Source: Candidatus Baltobacteraceae bacterium (lineage in GTDB: Bacteria; Vulcanimicrobiota; Vulcanimicrobiia; Vulcanimicrobiales; Vulcanimicrobiaceae). From it: a stretch of DNA of 64,000 nt. The notes under the pieces were generated by a model, which saw only the letters and a program-made list of their open reading frames with translations, did not search any database and was not told the DNA's origin. Shown piece after piece: positions 41,334-50,251 of the stretch. Both the position numbers and the translations under genes were made by a program. The stretch covers positions 62,001 through 126,000 of the forward strand of contig DATBTN010000057.1 of the NCBI GenBank assembly GCA_036559195.1. Direction: 5' to 3'. The stretch's first letter is position 1; each line of letters starts with the position of its first letter.

Positions 41334-42670
41334 CCTATTCGAAGATCGCGGCAACGGCGATATGCGCAGGCATATCGCTGTTCGCGTCTTTGCCGCTTCA
41401 CGCCGGCGCTGCCGCCGAGGTTTCTTCGCCGCAGCGTAACGGCGCGCTGCCGGGCGGCGGGACGTACGTCGTGCATCGCGACGCGACCGTGGGCAACGCC
41501 GTCGTCGAGTTGTGGTTTCGCGCGCCCGGTGCCGGGTACGACTCCGCCGCCCCCGGACTCTCGCGTTTGGCTCTTACCGCCGTCGCCGCTTCGCGGCCCG
41601 CACCGCACGATACGTCGTTTGCCGAAGCCGTACGCCTCGCTGGCGGTCGCCTCTCGATCAACGCCTATCCGGATATCGTCGAAGTCGGCGCGAGCGTACC
41701 CGCCGCATCGGCTGCGGCGATCGTTCGCGCGATGACGCGCGCGTATTTTCGCGCGACGATCGGTGCGGACGGTTTTAAGAGCGCGCAGCGCGACGTCGCC
41801 CTCGCAGCCGCCGAAAAACATTTCTCGGCCGACCGCACCGTGCACGATCTACTGATGACGCAGCTCTTCACCGGCGGGCCCGCGCACTATCCGCCGACGC
41901 CGGATTCGGTTGCCTCTCTCGGCAGACTTACGCTGGCTCAAACTCAAGCCTTCGCGCAGCGCGCGTTTCGCGAAGCGAATGCCGTCTTGAGTATTGCCGG
42001 CAACGCCGGCCCCGCCGCCGTTGCGGCCGCGTGGCATCCGGCCGGCGCCGCGAGCGGCGCCCCGGTCTCGGATCCCCCGTTCGATTCGACGCCCGCGCGC
42101 GACCTCGGCGACGCCGTCGCGGCCGCACCGATCGCCGGAGCAGGTCTCGCGTGGCTGGGACCGGGCATCGCCAAGACCCGCGCGGCAACGGCGCTCGACT
42201 TCGTCGCCGACTATCTCTTTAACGCCGATAACGGCGTCGTAACCGCCGCCGCCGACTCCATCGATCCCGACTCGGTCGTGAACGGACAGTTCATCACGCT
42301 GCACGAGCCCGGCGTCTTGCTCGTTACGATCAGCAGCCAAAAACAGGCCGGCGCGCTGCGTGCGGAAACGCTCGCCGCCGTCGATCGGCTGCGAAGCCCG
42401 CTCGACGCGCGCGCGTTTGCCGCCGCGCGCAAAGCATTTGAATATCACATCTTGAGCGCCGTGCAGACGCCGGTCAACGCGGCCGATAATTTCGGCTGGT
42501 TCGCCGTAGAAGGCGACGCCGCGTACGCCCCGGGAGACGTATCGGGCACCTACGTGCGCGACGTTGAATCGCTCGATCCGCGATTCGTCGCGAGCGTCGT
42601 GCGAGCGTATCTCGCGCACCCCGCGACGGTCGAACTGACGCAGTCGCACTCGCAGGAAGCCTCACAATGA
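41330..42670 (+). CDS. M16-like exported protein lacking the zinc motif (copy 1)
   Basis: The start is the GTG at 41330 overlapping the ftsH stop; signal peptide KIAATAICAGISLFASLPLHAGA. The 446-residue protein has the two-lobe pitrilysin/processing-peptidase pattern (VVELWFRAPGAGYDSAAPGLSRLALTAVAA; RLAGGRLSINAYPDIVEVGASVPA; LAQTQAFAQRAFREANAVLSIAGN). Where active M16 peptidases have HxxEH this one reads GLSRLALTAVA, so it cannot bind zinc there. It probably forms a periplasmic complex with copy 2 at 42667. The stop overlaps the next ATG by 4 nt. Confidence 0.75.
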
Positions 42671-43998
42671 AGTATAGCTCGCTCGTTACGCTGGGTCTGC
42701 TCGCGTGCGGGGCGCTCGGTACCGGCGCGAGCGCGGCGACGGTACCCGCCGCGGTTCCGGCGCCGGTCGTGACGCGCTACGCGAACGCGACGATCGTCGA
42801 GCAGCCCGACGCGCAGAGTCCGCTGGTCGGAACCGAACTCTTCATCCCGGCCGGTCTCGACCGGCAGCGACCCCAGCAGAGCGGCCTCGCCGCGCTGGTT
42901 GCCGAGGCGATCTTGGAGACGCCGGTCGGCGCCGGCGGCCAGCCGTTGCGCGCGGCCGTTGCAGCCAACGGCGGTTCGGTCGGCTACACCGTCGACGGAC
43001 GCGACGTGCGTTTCTATCTCGAAGGACTCAAAAGCGGATATGCGAGTACGTTGCTGCCGCTCGTGCGCGACGCGCTTGCCAAACCGGATTTTAGCGCGCC
43101 GGCGCTCGATCGCGCGCGCGCCGAACTCGATAAGAAGATCGGGCAAAACGAACGCGTCGCGCTTACGGTCGGAATCGAGATGCTCGACGGCGCGTTCTTT
43201 CCGAATTCCGGCGCCGGACTGCCCGAATACGGCATTCCCGAAACGCTGATCGCGCAGGACTCGCAAGCCGCGCAGACGTTTTTTGCCGCAAATTATCGGC
43301 GCGATCGCACCGTGGTGAGCGTCGTCGGCGATGCGTCTGCCGTAAACGCAGACGACTACCGCCGGTTGCTCGACGTGCTGCCGCCCGGTTCGTCGAGCCC
43401 GGTACGAATCGCCGCGGCCGTATTGCGGGGAAGCTCGCGCCAACTCGTCACGCATCGCGACGTCCCGGCACCGTGGCTGATCGCACAGTATCCGGCGCCG
43501 GCGCTTGGAAGCGCCGACTTCGGGCCGATGCTCGTGTTGACCGCGTTCTTGCAGCGCACGCTGGCCGACGTTTCGGAGTTACCGACGGTCGCCACAAAAT
43601 CGTTCGTGGATCAAGGCGTCGGCGCGCTCTACAACTTCGATCAGCGTCCGGCCAACGTCGTCGTTTACGTCGACGGCGGTCTGGGCGATCCGTCGCGTAC
43701 GTTTGGAACGGCGATGACCGTCGTGAACGTCTTAGGTGCGGCGAAGCTGCAAGGCAACATCGATGAGATGAAGGCGCTGGCCGCAGGGCAATTCGTGAAC
43801 GGCGCGACCACCCTCGAGGACCGCGCCTGGCTCGCGGGTGTCTTCGCGATGCAGAATAGCTCGCCCGACTATCTCAACCGAGCCGTGGCCGCGATCGGCG
43901 AGACCTCGGCGGCCGACCTGCAGCGGGTCGCTCGCAAATATCTCGGTTCGCCGACCGTCGCCTTCGTATTGCCGCGCGCGGCCCCGTCTTCAATCTGA
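42667..43998 (+). CDS. M16-like exported protein lacking the zinc motif (copy 2)
   Basis: A 443-residue paralogue with its own signal peptide (MKYSSLVTLGLLACGALGTGASAA). The M16 pattern is again clear (TELFIPAGLDRQRPQQSGLAALVAEAILETPVGAGGQPL; AANGGSVGYTVDGRDVRFYLEGL; FAANYRRDRTVVSVVGDA), but HxxEH is replaced (GLAALVAEAIL). In many bacteria one active and one inactive M16 gene are paired; here neither carries the zinc ligands. Role unknown, perhaps a periplasmic chaperone or assembly factor. Its TGA overlaps the CTG start of the glycosyltransferase. Confidence 0.75.
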   Translation: MKYSSLVTLGLLACGALGTGASAATVPAAVPAPVVTRYANATIVEQPDAQSPLVGTELFIPAGLDRQRPQQSGLAALVAEAILETPVGAGGQPLRAAVAANGGSVGYTVDGRDVRFYLEGLKSGYASTLLPLVRDALAKPDFSAPALDRARAELDKKIGQNERVALTVGIEMLDGAFFPNSGAGLPEYGIPETLIAQDSQAAQTFFAANYRRDRTVVSVVGDASAVNADDYRRLLDVLPPGSSSPVRIAAAVLRGSSRQLVTHRDVPAPWLIAQYPAPALGSADFGPMLVLTAFLQRTLADVSELPTVATKSFVDQGVGALYNFDQRPANVVVYVDGGLGDPSRTFGTAMTVVNVLGAAKLQGNIDEMKALAAGQFVNGATTLEDRAWLAGVFAMQNSSPDYLNRAVAAIGETSAADLQRVARKYLGSPTVAFVLPRAAPSSI

Positions 43999-45074
43999 AC
44001 CGGGTCGCGCTCGTTCACGACTACCTCAATCAGCGTGGCGGAGCCGAGCGCGTCTTCGCGCATATCGCGCGGGCGTATCCCGACGCACCCGTCTACACCG
44101 CGCTCTTCGATCCGAAGGCCACCGGCGATCTCGTCGATCCGGCGCGCGTGCGGACCTCGTACCTCGCGCGCATCCCGGGTGCGAACCGCATCTTCCGCTA
44201 CTTAGCGCCGTTCTACCCGCGCGCGTTCGAGGCGTTCGACCTCTCCGGCTACGACACGGTCGTGAGTTCGACGACCGCATGGGCGAAGGGCGTGATCGTG
44301 CGCCCGGATGCCGTTCACGTGTGTTACATCAACACGGTGAGCCGCTTTGCGTTCGCGTACGACCGATACGTCGGCGGACTGGGGGCGAAGCGGCTCGTGC
44401 GGCCCGTCGTCGCATCGCTCGTTGCGTGGGACAAACGCGCCGCGCAGCGGCCGACGCTCTTCGTTGCGAACTCCCGCAACGTTGCGGATCGGATCGCTCG
44501 CTACTACGATCGCGACGCCACGGTGCTACCGTGTCCCGTCGACGTCGATCGCTTCACCGTCGGCGCCGGTACGGGCGAGTATTTTCTGATCGCTTCGCGG
44601 CTGCTGCCGTACAAGCGCATCGACCTTGCGATCGAAGCCTCGCGGCTAGCGAACGTTCCGCTTTTGATTGCGGGCACGGGCCCCGACGAAGCGCGACTGC
44701 GCGCGCTCGCGGAACGTACCTCGACCGCGCGTCTGCTCGGCTACGTGAGCGACGAGAAACTCGACGGACTGCTGGGCAACGCGCGGGCGGCAATTCTACC
44801 GGGCGAAGAAGATTTCGGACTCGTGCCGCTCGAGGCGGCGGCTTCCGGACGGCCGACCATCGCCTACCGTGCGGGCGGCGCGCTCGAGACGATCGTGGAA
44901 GGCGAAACCGGCGAATACTTCGACGAAGCGACGCCGCAATCGCTCGCGGACGCTCTACGCGGCTTCGATTCCTCGCGTTACGAGGCGAGACGGTTGCGAG
45001 CGCACGCCGAGGAATTCTCGCCGCCGCGTTTTATCGAACGCCTGCGCGCAATCGTTGCAGCAGCTCGAGCGTAA
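43995..45074 (+). CDS. GT4-family glycosyltransferase with apparent CTG start
   Basis: The first ATG/GTG/TTG in frame is a GTG at 44148, but the conserved GT4 N-terminus (RVALVHDYLNQRGGAERVFAHIARAYPDAPVYTALFD) lies upstream in the same frame. It can only begin at CTG 43995, which overlaps the previous stop as CTGA, like the ATGA/GTGA junctions elsewhere in this run. The 359-residue product has the nucleotide-sugar domain (YFLIASRLLPYKRIDLAIEASR, LLIAGTGPDEARL, ILPGEEDFGLVPLEAAASGRPTIAYRAGG). Probably a mannosyl- or similar transferase for envelope polysaccharide. It overlaps the convergent glycosyltransferase by 44 nt. Confidence 0.88.
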   Translation: MNRVALVHDYLNQRGGAERVFAHIARAYPDAPVYTALFDPKATGDLVDPARVRTSYLARIPGANRIFRYLAPFYPRAFEAFDLSGYDTVVSSTTAWAKGVIVRPDAVHVCYINTVSRFAFAYDRYVGGLGAKRLVRPVVASLVAWDKRAAQRPTLFVANSRNVADRIARYYDRDATVLPCPVDVDRFTVGAGTGEYFLIASRLLPYKRIDLAIEASRLANVPLLIAGTGPDEARLRALAERTSTARLLGYVSDEKLDGLLGNARAAILPGEEDFGLVPLEAAASGRPTIAYRAGGALETIVEGETGEYFDEATPQSLADALRGFDSSRYEARRLRAHAEEFSPPRFIERLRAIVAAARA

Positions 45075-46053
45075 TACTCGCGGGAGCGGCGCGATCGATG
45101 CGGGCCGCGCGCGCGAGCGAGCGCGCACGCAGATCGCGACGCAGCGCGTCGTCTTCGGCAATCGTACGCAGCGCGGCGCTCCAGGCGTCGCGATCGTTCG
45201 GCGGCAGCAGAACGGCGGCGCCGTCGCAGGCCTCCGGTAACGCCGCCGCATCGGCGGCCAGCACCGGCGCGCCGCAGGCCATCGCCTCGACCGCCATGAG
45301 GCCGTAGCCTTCGGCGAGCGAGGGAATCGCAACCGCATACGCGCCGCAGTAGAACTCGCGCAGCGCTTCGTCGTTCGGGCGAACGCGTTCGTGCACGACG
45401 TTCGAATCGCGCAGCGCCGCTTCGTCGGACGCGCGCAGGCTGCCGGCAACGAGCAGGCCAAGGTCGCCGTCGGGAAACGCGCGCTCGAACGCGGCGAAGA
45501 GCAGCGCGGCGTTCTTGCGTTCGTCGGGACCGGCAACGAAGAGAACGTACGGATGGCGAGGCAACGCGGGCTCGACCGGCTGCCAAAATGCGTCCGGTAC
45601 GGGCGACGCGATCGTAAAGCGGGCAACGTCGACTCCGGATGCGCGCGCGATCTGCGCGGCCGACCAGTTGGAGACGCTCGCGAACGCATCGGCAACCCGA
45701 AACGCCCGCTTGATGGGAGCCTGCTCGCGAAAACGGGCGATGAAGCCCGGAGCCGGATCGGTGAAAGCGAAGGCGTCGTGGATCGTTACGAGTTTCGGCG
45801 CAGCCGGCTCGAAACGTATGCCGTTCCACGGATACCAAATCGCATCGAAGCGTCGGGAGTCTGCGTCTCTTACACTCGCCGTTTCGAGAGAAAATTCATC
45901 GCGGAGCGGTTGTTCCTGCTCGCGTTCGCGAAACAGCAGCGTCGTCTCCACGTCTTCGCGTGCCGCGAGGTCGCGCAGGATGGCGCGCGCGTACCGGCCC
46001 ATGCCGCGGCGATCGGCGATCAGGTTGATCGCGTCGACCCCGATGCGCAGCAT
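45031..46053 (-). CDS. GT4-family glycosyltransferase
   Basis: A 340-residue retaining glycosyltransferase from the ATG at 46053 (MLRIGVDAINLIADRRGMGRYARAIL); the frame further upstream is shadow of the protease gene. The acceptor domain ends with LVTIHDAFAFTDP; the donor site includes YVLFVAGPDERKNAALLFAAFERAFP and AIPSLAEGYGLMAVEAMACGAPVLAADAAALPE. Likely acts on lipid-linked or surface polysaccharide together with the convergent gene. TAATG overlap with the CPBP gene. Confidence 0.88.
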   Translation of the reverse strand: MLRIGVDAINLIADRRGMGRYARAILRDLAAREDVETTLLFREREQEQPLRDEFSLETASVRDADSRRFDAIWYPWNGIRFEPAAPKLVTIHDAFAFTDPAPGFIARFREQAPIKRAFRVADAFASVSNWSAAQIARASGVDVARFTIASPVPDAFWQPVEPALPRHPYVLFVAGPDERKNAALLFAAFERAFPDGDLGLLVAGSLRASDEAALRDSNVVHERVRPNDEALREFYCGAYAVAIPSLAEGYGLMAVEAMACGAPVLAADAAALPEACDGAAVLLPPNDRDAWSAALRTIAEDDALRRDLRARSLARAARIDRAAPASITLELLQRLRAGVR

Positions 46054-46796
46054 TACTTCCCGACGATATTCGGTGCCAAAAACAGCCCCACAACGGAAAC
46101 GGCGTTGAAGAGACCGTGCGTGATCATCGACGACATGGCGTTGCCCGAGGTGAAGTAGACGCGGCAAAGCACGATCCCGCCGATGGCGAGCGGAATCGTC
46201 GTCGCGAGACCGGCGAGTGCGAACTGGTCGGTGTGCGCGAAGCCGAAGAGTACGCCGCTCACGATGGCGGCCGTCCAAAAACTCCACCGGCGCAGCGCAA
46301 AGTTGAAAACGAAGACGCGAAACGCGAGTTCTTCGGCGATCGGTGCGACGACGATAGCGAGGATGGCCGCGATCAATTTGTTCTCGGGGCTCTTAAGGAG
46401 GAGCAGCAGCTTGACCGCCATCTCCTGTTCTTTCGAATGAAAGAGCGTTTGCAGGAGCGTGCCGAGGCCGTTGACGATGACGACCATCACCAGCGCTCCG
46501 ACGACCGCGATACCGAGATCGCGCGCGCGCAGCGGGCGGAACCCAAGGCGTGTCAGGGGTTCGCGCGCTATCGCCGGCAGCACCAGCAAGAGATAGAACG
46601 CGGCGACCGCATCGAGTATGCCTTGAAAGACGAGTTGGAAGGCGGCGCCGCTCTGGGTTGCGATCAGTTGGTGACGTACCTGTCCGATGCAGGCCGGAAG
46701 GCCCGACCCCGCGTGCATGCAGAGACCGGCAACGTACCAGCCGGTACCGACGAGGGCAACGATAACGAGCAGCACGAGCAGGCCGATCGCGGCCAA
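46053..46796 (-). CDS. CPBP-family intramembrane metalloprotease
   Basis: An integral membrane protein with ~6-7 hydrophobic segments and the three CPBP/ABI (CAAX-protease-like) motifs: PIAEELAFRVFVFN (EExxxR), GVLFGFAHTDQ (FxxxH) and SSMITHGLFNAVS (HxxxN). Members cleave prenylated or membrane substrates or act in bacteriocin immunity. Start uncertain: the TTG at 46796 with GGGGA upstream is used because there is no ATG between the ksgA stop and the first membrane segment; the longer frame lies within ksgA. Confidence 0.78.
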   Translation of the reverse strand: MAAIGLLVLLVIVALVGTGWYVAGLCMHAGSGLPACIGQVRHQLIATQSGAAFQLVFQGILDAVAAFYLLLVLPAIAREPLTRLGFRPLRARDLGIAVVGALVMVVIVNGLGTLLQTLFHSKEQEMAVKLLLLLKSPENKLIAAILAIVVAPIAEELAFRVFVFNFALRRWSFWTAAIVSGVLFGFAHTDQFALAGLATTIPLAIGGIVLCRVYFTSGNAMSSMITHGLFNAVSVVGLFLAPNIVGK

Positions 46797-46821
46797 GATG
46801 CTGGATCCCCAGCGAAACCCG

Positions 46822-47658
46822 TTAGGGAACGAGTGCGTCGGTGAGGCGAGCGAAGTCGGCGATGCTGAGCTGTTCTCCACGGATCTCCGTATCGAGCCCG
46901 ATCCGTTCGAGTGCGTCGGCGACGTCGACGCGCCGCACACCGAGCGCCAGGGCCAAACTATTGGCGAGCGTTTTGCGCCGGTACGCGAACGCGCCGCGGA
47001 CGACCTGCCGAAAGCGCGTCAGATCGCGCACGGGTGCGGCGGGCCGTGCCAGTCGCGTGAGGCGCACGACCGTCGAATCCACTTTGGGACGCGGATAAAA
47101 AACGCCCGGGCCGAGCGTGAAAGCGCGTTCGATTCGCATGAGATACTGGGCGGCGACGCTCAAGCTTCCGTAAGCGGGCGTTCCGGGTTTGGCAATGAGG
47201 CGATCGGCGACGTCTTTTTGGATCATCGCAACGATCGTTTGCGGGCCGCCGTCCATCTCGACGAAATTCAAGACGAGCGGCGTGGCGACGTTGTACGGCA
47301 GGTTGCCCGCGACGCGCCACGGCCTGCCGGCTGCGAAGCGTGCGTAGTCGAAGGTCATGGCATCGGCGTGCTCGACCGGAACGTCGCGTAAATCTTCGCG
47401 CTCGCGAAGGATTCGCACCATGTCCGCATCGATCTCGATGACGGTGAGATCGGCATGCAGCGCGTGGAGTGCTAACGTGAGCGCTCCGGTTCCGGCGCCG
47501 ATTTCAAGAACGCGAAAATCCTCCGGTGTATCCGAAGGATTCTCGATCGTTAGGCGCGCGATACGGGCCGCCGCGCCGCCGTCCATTAAGAAGTTCTGTC
47601 CGAGGCGTTTCTTCGGCCGAAGATCGTAACGCCCCAGCAGTTCTCGCGGGTGAGGAAT
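46822..47658 (-). CDS. ksgA: 16S rRNA dimethyladenosine transferase KsgA/RsmA, apparent ATT start
   Basis: Methylates A1518 and A1519 of 16S rRNA late in 30S assembly. Markers: LRPKKRLGQNFLMDGGAAARIA, the SAM site VLEIGAGTGALTLALHA, VEHADAMTFDY, NLPYNVATPLVLNF, and FYPRPKVDSTVVRL. The conserved N-terminus (PHPRELLGRYDLRPKKRLGQNFL) is preceded by no ATG, GTG or TTG until well inside the upstream gene. ATT at 47656-47658, with GGAG 8 nt before it, gives (M)PHPRELLGRYDL and is the best start. 278 residues, normal length. Confidence 0.93.
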   Translation of the reverse strand: MPHPRELLGRYDLRPKKRLGQNFLMDGGAAARIARLTIENPSDTPEDFRVLEIGAGTGALTLALHALHADLTVIEIDADMVRILREREDLRDVPVEHADAMTFDYARFAAGRPWRVAGNLPYNVATPLVLNFVEMDGGPQTIVAMIQKDVADRLIAKPGTPAYGSLSVAAQYLMRIERAFTLGPGVFYPRPKVDSTVVRLTRLARPAAPVRDLTRFRQVVRGAFAYRRKTLANSLALALGVRRVDVADALERIGLDTEIRGEQLSIADFARLTDALVP

Positions 47659-47674
47659 TAAGCGCGCTCCGCTC

Positions 47675-48715
47675 TCATTGCAGTTCGTACACCTTGACGG
47701 TTCGGCGTCCGAAACGCAGCGCGTCGGAGAGTGAGTTGAATCCGAGATCGATGCGGTCGCCGCGAATCGCGCCGCCCGTATCGCCCGCAATAGCGGGGCC
47801 GTATCCCGGAATGTAGAGCTTGGTTCCCAGCGGGATAACGCGCGGGTCTACCGCGACGATGCCGTGCCCGGCGCGCTCGCCGGTGGCCGTCCATCCACTG
47901 CAGCCGGCGCATCCGGCGGTGTATGCCGTCGCTACCATACTGACGGCGTTCGAAGCGATATACGACGTTTTTTGGAGTCCGCGCTTCGCGAATTCCGCGA
48001 ATGCGGCCCACTCGCCGATGCCTTGTTCGATAACGCGATCTTTGGGTTTGCGCAGGATGTGCGATGCGACGATTTGCTTACGCAGGCGCCCGTTGCGCTG
48101 CGTGTAGCGTACCATCATCTCGCGCATTCCCGGCCGCCCCGACGATACGACTTTCGTTTTACCGGGGGGCAGCGTGAAACTGATCTTGCGGATCGTTTTC
48201 ATGGCGATGCTATGTTTTTCGTTGGCGACCCATTTGGAAACGCGAACCACGCGGATCGTCGAATTCGGAACGATGCGATCGGCGAGCGACGGGTGAACTT
48301 CGTCGTACTTTCCCAGGTCGATGTGTTGTTCTTCGAGTAACGCGCCGACGTCGCCGGCGGTGCTCGTTACGGTCGTTTTGCCTTTGGCGGTAATTAAATG
48401 CACCGGCACGGCGGCTTGATAATCGATCACCAGATTATCCGTAAGCGGCTGCTCGGCGCCGGGGTGAACGTAGTCTTTCGGATTTACCGTTATGCCGCGT
48501 TCGCGAAGGAATGCCGCGACGGTCGTCGCGGTGGTAACGTGCTGCGTGAGCGATCCGTCCGATTCGAACGAGATCACGTGCTGGATGGGACGCACGGCCA
48601 ACGCCGCCGCGAGGGCGGACGAGGGGTGCGTGGCAAACCCGGCCGTTACCAATCCGATAGTGAGAACGCTGACGGCAAGTAGATTGCTCGTCTTTGAAGG
48701 GCCGCGTCCTATCAA
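47675..48715 (-). CDS. YabE/Rpf-like exported protein: DUF348, G5 and 3D domains
   Basis: A 346-residue cell-wall protein: N-terminal helix (NLLAVSVLTIGLVTAGFATHPSSALAA), two DUF348 repeats (TTVAAFLRERGITVNPKDYVHPG; GDVGALLEEQHIDLGKYDEVHPS), a G5 domain (RKISFTLPPGKTKVVSSGRPGMREMMVRYTQRNG) and a C-terminal 3D domain (VATAYTAGCAGCSGWTATGERAG...GDTGGAIRGDRIDLGF) with the conserved Asp residues of MltA-like lytic transglycosylases. It probably cleaves peptidoglycan. TTG start at 48715 with AGGAAAGGAG just upstream. The yabE-ksgA order is as in Bacillus. Confidence 0.9.
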   Translation of the reverse strand: MIGRGPSKTSNLLAVSVLTIGLVTAGFATHPSSALAAALAVRPIQHVISFESDGSLTQHVTTATTVAAFLRERGITVNPKDYVHPGAEQPLTDNLVIDYQAAVPVHLITAKGKTTVTSTAGDVGALLEEQHIDLGKYDEVHPSLADRIVPNSTIRVVRVSKWVANEKHSIAMKTIRKISFTLPPGKTKVVSSGRPGMREMMVRYTQRNGRLRKQIVASHILRKPKDRVIEQGIGEWAAFAEFAKRGLQKTSYIASNAVSMVATAYTAGCAGCSGWTATGERAGHGIVAVDPRVIPLGTKLYIPGYGPAIAGDTGGAIRGDRIDLGFNSLSDALRFGRRTVKVYELQ

Positions 48716-49064
48716 GCCAACTCCTTTCCTGAGGATAGACGTGACGACCGGGCTAAGGCGACTTTACAAAGCACCTTCAAGCAGTGGGCGGAACGGCTAT
48801 CTTTAGAGGCGGTCTATTGGTTGACGGATCCGTTGTGGAAACGTCACGAACCGGTCACGGTTCACGCGGCTAGGCTGCTTGCTTGGCAGTCATGCCGCTA
48901 ATCAACTGACTCGGGCACTATATCACGCTGCCTGCGAAAGCGGAATACACCAAAAGTAGCACTTTTACGCAGGTCATACCTTTCGGCAGGGGGGCTTCCT
49001 CGTGCAGCAAGGGAGCGGCTCGCAGGCGCCGCCTCAGGCACAGTGAAAACAAGTCGCTTCAAGC
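48716..49064. other. 349-bp divergent intergenic region with several hairpins
   Basis: No gene is visible. It separates the YabE-like gene (-) from a glycosyltransferase (+). Strong dyads: GAACCG/CGGTTC at 48848-48863 and a nested hairpin at 48931-48973. The distance from any promoter to the TTG at 48715 could leave a long, structured leader, as is known for rpf/yabE-type genes controlled by c-di-AMP riboswitches; I do not see that riboswitch's conserved core. GGGGGGCTTCC at 48989-48999 recurs upstream of exbB. Confidence 0.5.
48931..48973. other. Nested stem-loop in the yabE-like/glycosyltransferase gap
   Basis: CCTGCG (48931-48936) pairs with CGCAGG (48968-48973), enclosing an inner perfect hairpin AAAAGT (48952-48957) / ACTTTT (48961-48966) with a 3-nt loop and a 15-nt unpaired bulge GGAATACACC region. 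It reads equally on both strands. It may be part of a structured RNA leader or a protein-binding dyad. Confidence 0.4.
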
Positions 49065-50210
49065 ATGCGCGTTGGTTTTTTTACGGAAGTATATCGTCCG
49101 GTCGTCAACGGGATCGTCGCATCGATTGACGGGCTAGCCGAAGGCTTGCGCGCGCACGGCCACGACGTGTACTGCTTCGCGCCCAGCTCGCCCGGCTACG
49201 TCGAATCCGACGGGCCGGTTTTCCGGATGCCGTCGCTCCCTTTGCCGACGTCGGCGCCGTACCGTCTCACCATTCCGCTCGTGAGCCGGCGCAATCGTAT
49301 CGGCATCATCAAACACCTCGACATCATTCACGCACATTCGCCGTTCGTAACGGGCTGGATGGGCTTGCGCTACGCGCGTCGCTACGGCATACCGTTCGTC
49401 TATACGTATCACACGCGGTTGGAAGAGTACGCGCACTATCTGCCGTTCGATCTTAATCTCACGCGTTACGCCGCAACGCAACTGACGCGCAACTTTGCAA
49501 ACCACGCCGCCGCGGTTATCGTGCCGACGCCCGCGATGCGCGAGCGGTTGCTCGAATTGGGAGTGGTGCGCCACGTCGAGGTCGTTCCCAGCGGCATCGA
49601 CCTGCGACTCTTCGGCGGCGGCGTGCGGCGCGAGGAACTGCGGCGGGAATTGGGCGTCGGCCCGGGCGAGCGACTCGTGCTGTTCGTATCGCGGCTGGCG
49701 CGCGAAAAAAACGTCGATCTGCTCTTCGAGGCCGTTGCGCTCTGCGCGGATCCGACGCTGCGTTTAATTCTCGCCGGCGACGGACCCGATCGCGCGGCAT
49801 TCGAGGAACGGGTCCGAGAGCTGGGAATTGTCGATCGCGTTCGCTTCGTCGGGGGCGTGCAGCGCAGCCACCTTCCAGATCTCTATGCGAGCGCCGATGC
49901 GTTCGTCTTCCCGAGCGTTTCGGAGACTCAAGGGCTGGTTCTCGCGGAGGCGCTGGCCGCCGGGGCGCTCGTCATCGCGGCCGACGCGCCGCAGAGCCGG
50001 GACGTCCTGGGCGCGGCGGGCTGGGTCGTGACCCCCGATGCGGCGGGATTCGCTGCGGCGCTCGCGGCGATTCCGTTCGAGCCCGACCGCTCCATTAGCG
50101 CCATGGCCCGCAGCTCGGCGGCCCGGTTCGGCATCGACGAGCAGGCGCAACGGGTCGAGGAACTCTACGCCCGCCTCCACTCGAAGGAGCCCGAAGCCGT
50201 CGGGAGTTGA
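49065..50210 (+). CDS. GT4 glycosyltransferase (diacylglycerol glucosyltransferase-like)
   Basis: A 381-residue enzyme starting MRVGFFTEVYRPVVNGIVASIDGLAEGLRAHGHDVYCFAP, the N-terminal signature of GT4 enzymes that glycosylate diacylglycerol or phosphatidylinositol; HAHSPFVTGWMGLRYARRYGIPFVYTYHTRLEEYAHYLP and the donor site LVLFVSRLAREKNVDLLFEA, SVSETQGLVLAEALAAGALVIAAD support this. It acts at the cytoplasmic face of the membrane. Lipid specificity cannot be decided from sequence. Its stop overlaps the -35 box of the SOS promoter that follows. Confidence 0.88.
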   Translation: MRVGFFTEVYRPVVNGIVASIDGLAEGLRAHGHDVYCFAPSSPGYVESDGPVFRMPSLPLPTSAPYRLTIPLVSRRNRIGIIKHLDIIHAHSPFVTGWMGLRYARRYGIPFVYTYHTRLEEYAHYLPFDLNLTRYAATQLTRNFANHAAAVIVPTPAMRERLLELGVVRHVEVVPSGIDLRLFGGGVRREELRRELGVGPGERLVLFVSRLAREKNVDLLFEAVALCADPTLRLILAGDGPDRAAFEERVRELGIVDRVRFVGGVQRSHLPDLYASADAFVFPSVSETQGLVLAEALAAGALVIAADAPQSRDVLGAAGWVVTPDAAGFAAALAAIPFEPDRSISAMARSSAARFGIDEQAQRVEELYARLHSKEPEAVGS

Positions 50211-50236
50211 CATCGAACATATGTTCGATCTATGAT
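50207..50236 (+). promoter_or_regulatory. Promoter with embedded LexA (SOS) box
   Basis: TTGACA (50207-50212) and TATGAT (50231-50236) with an 18-nt spacer, which contains CGAACATATGTTCG (50214-50227), part of a 16-bp perfect palindrome at 50213-50228. This matches the Gram-positive/actinobacterial LexA consensus CGAACRNRYGTTCG exactly. Bound LexA would block RNA polymerase between -35 and -10. The two genes downstream would therefore be induced by DNA damage; one is a DNA glycosylase, which supports the call. Confidence 0.85.
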
Positions 50237-50251
50237 GGGTACGTGGGAAGC

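Noticed and set aside
48716-49064. c-di-AMP (ydaO/yuaA) riboswitch
   Set aside because: The conserved core elements of that riboswitch were not found on either strand, despite the suggestive gene context.
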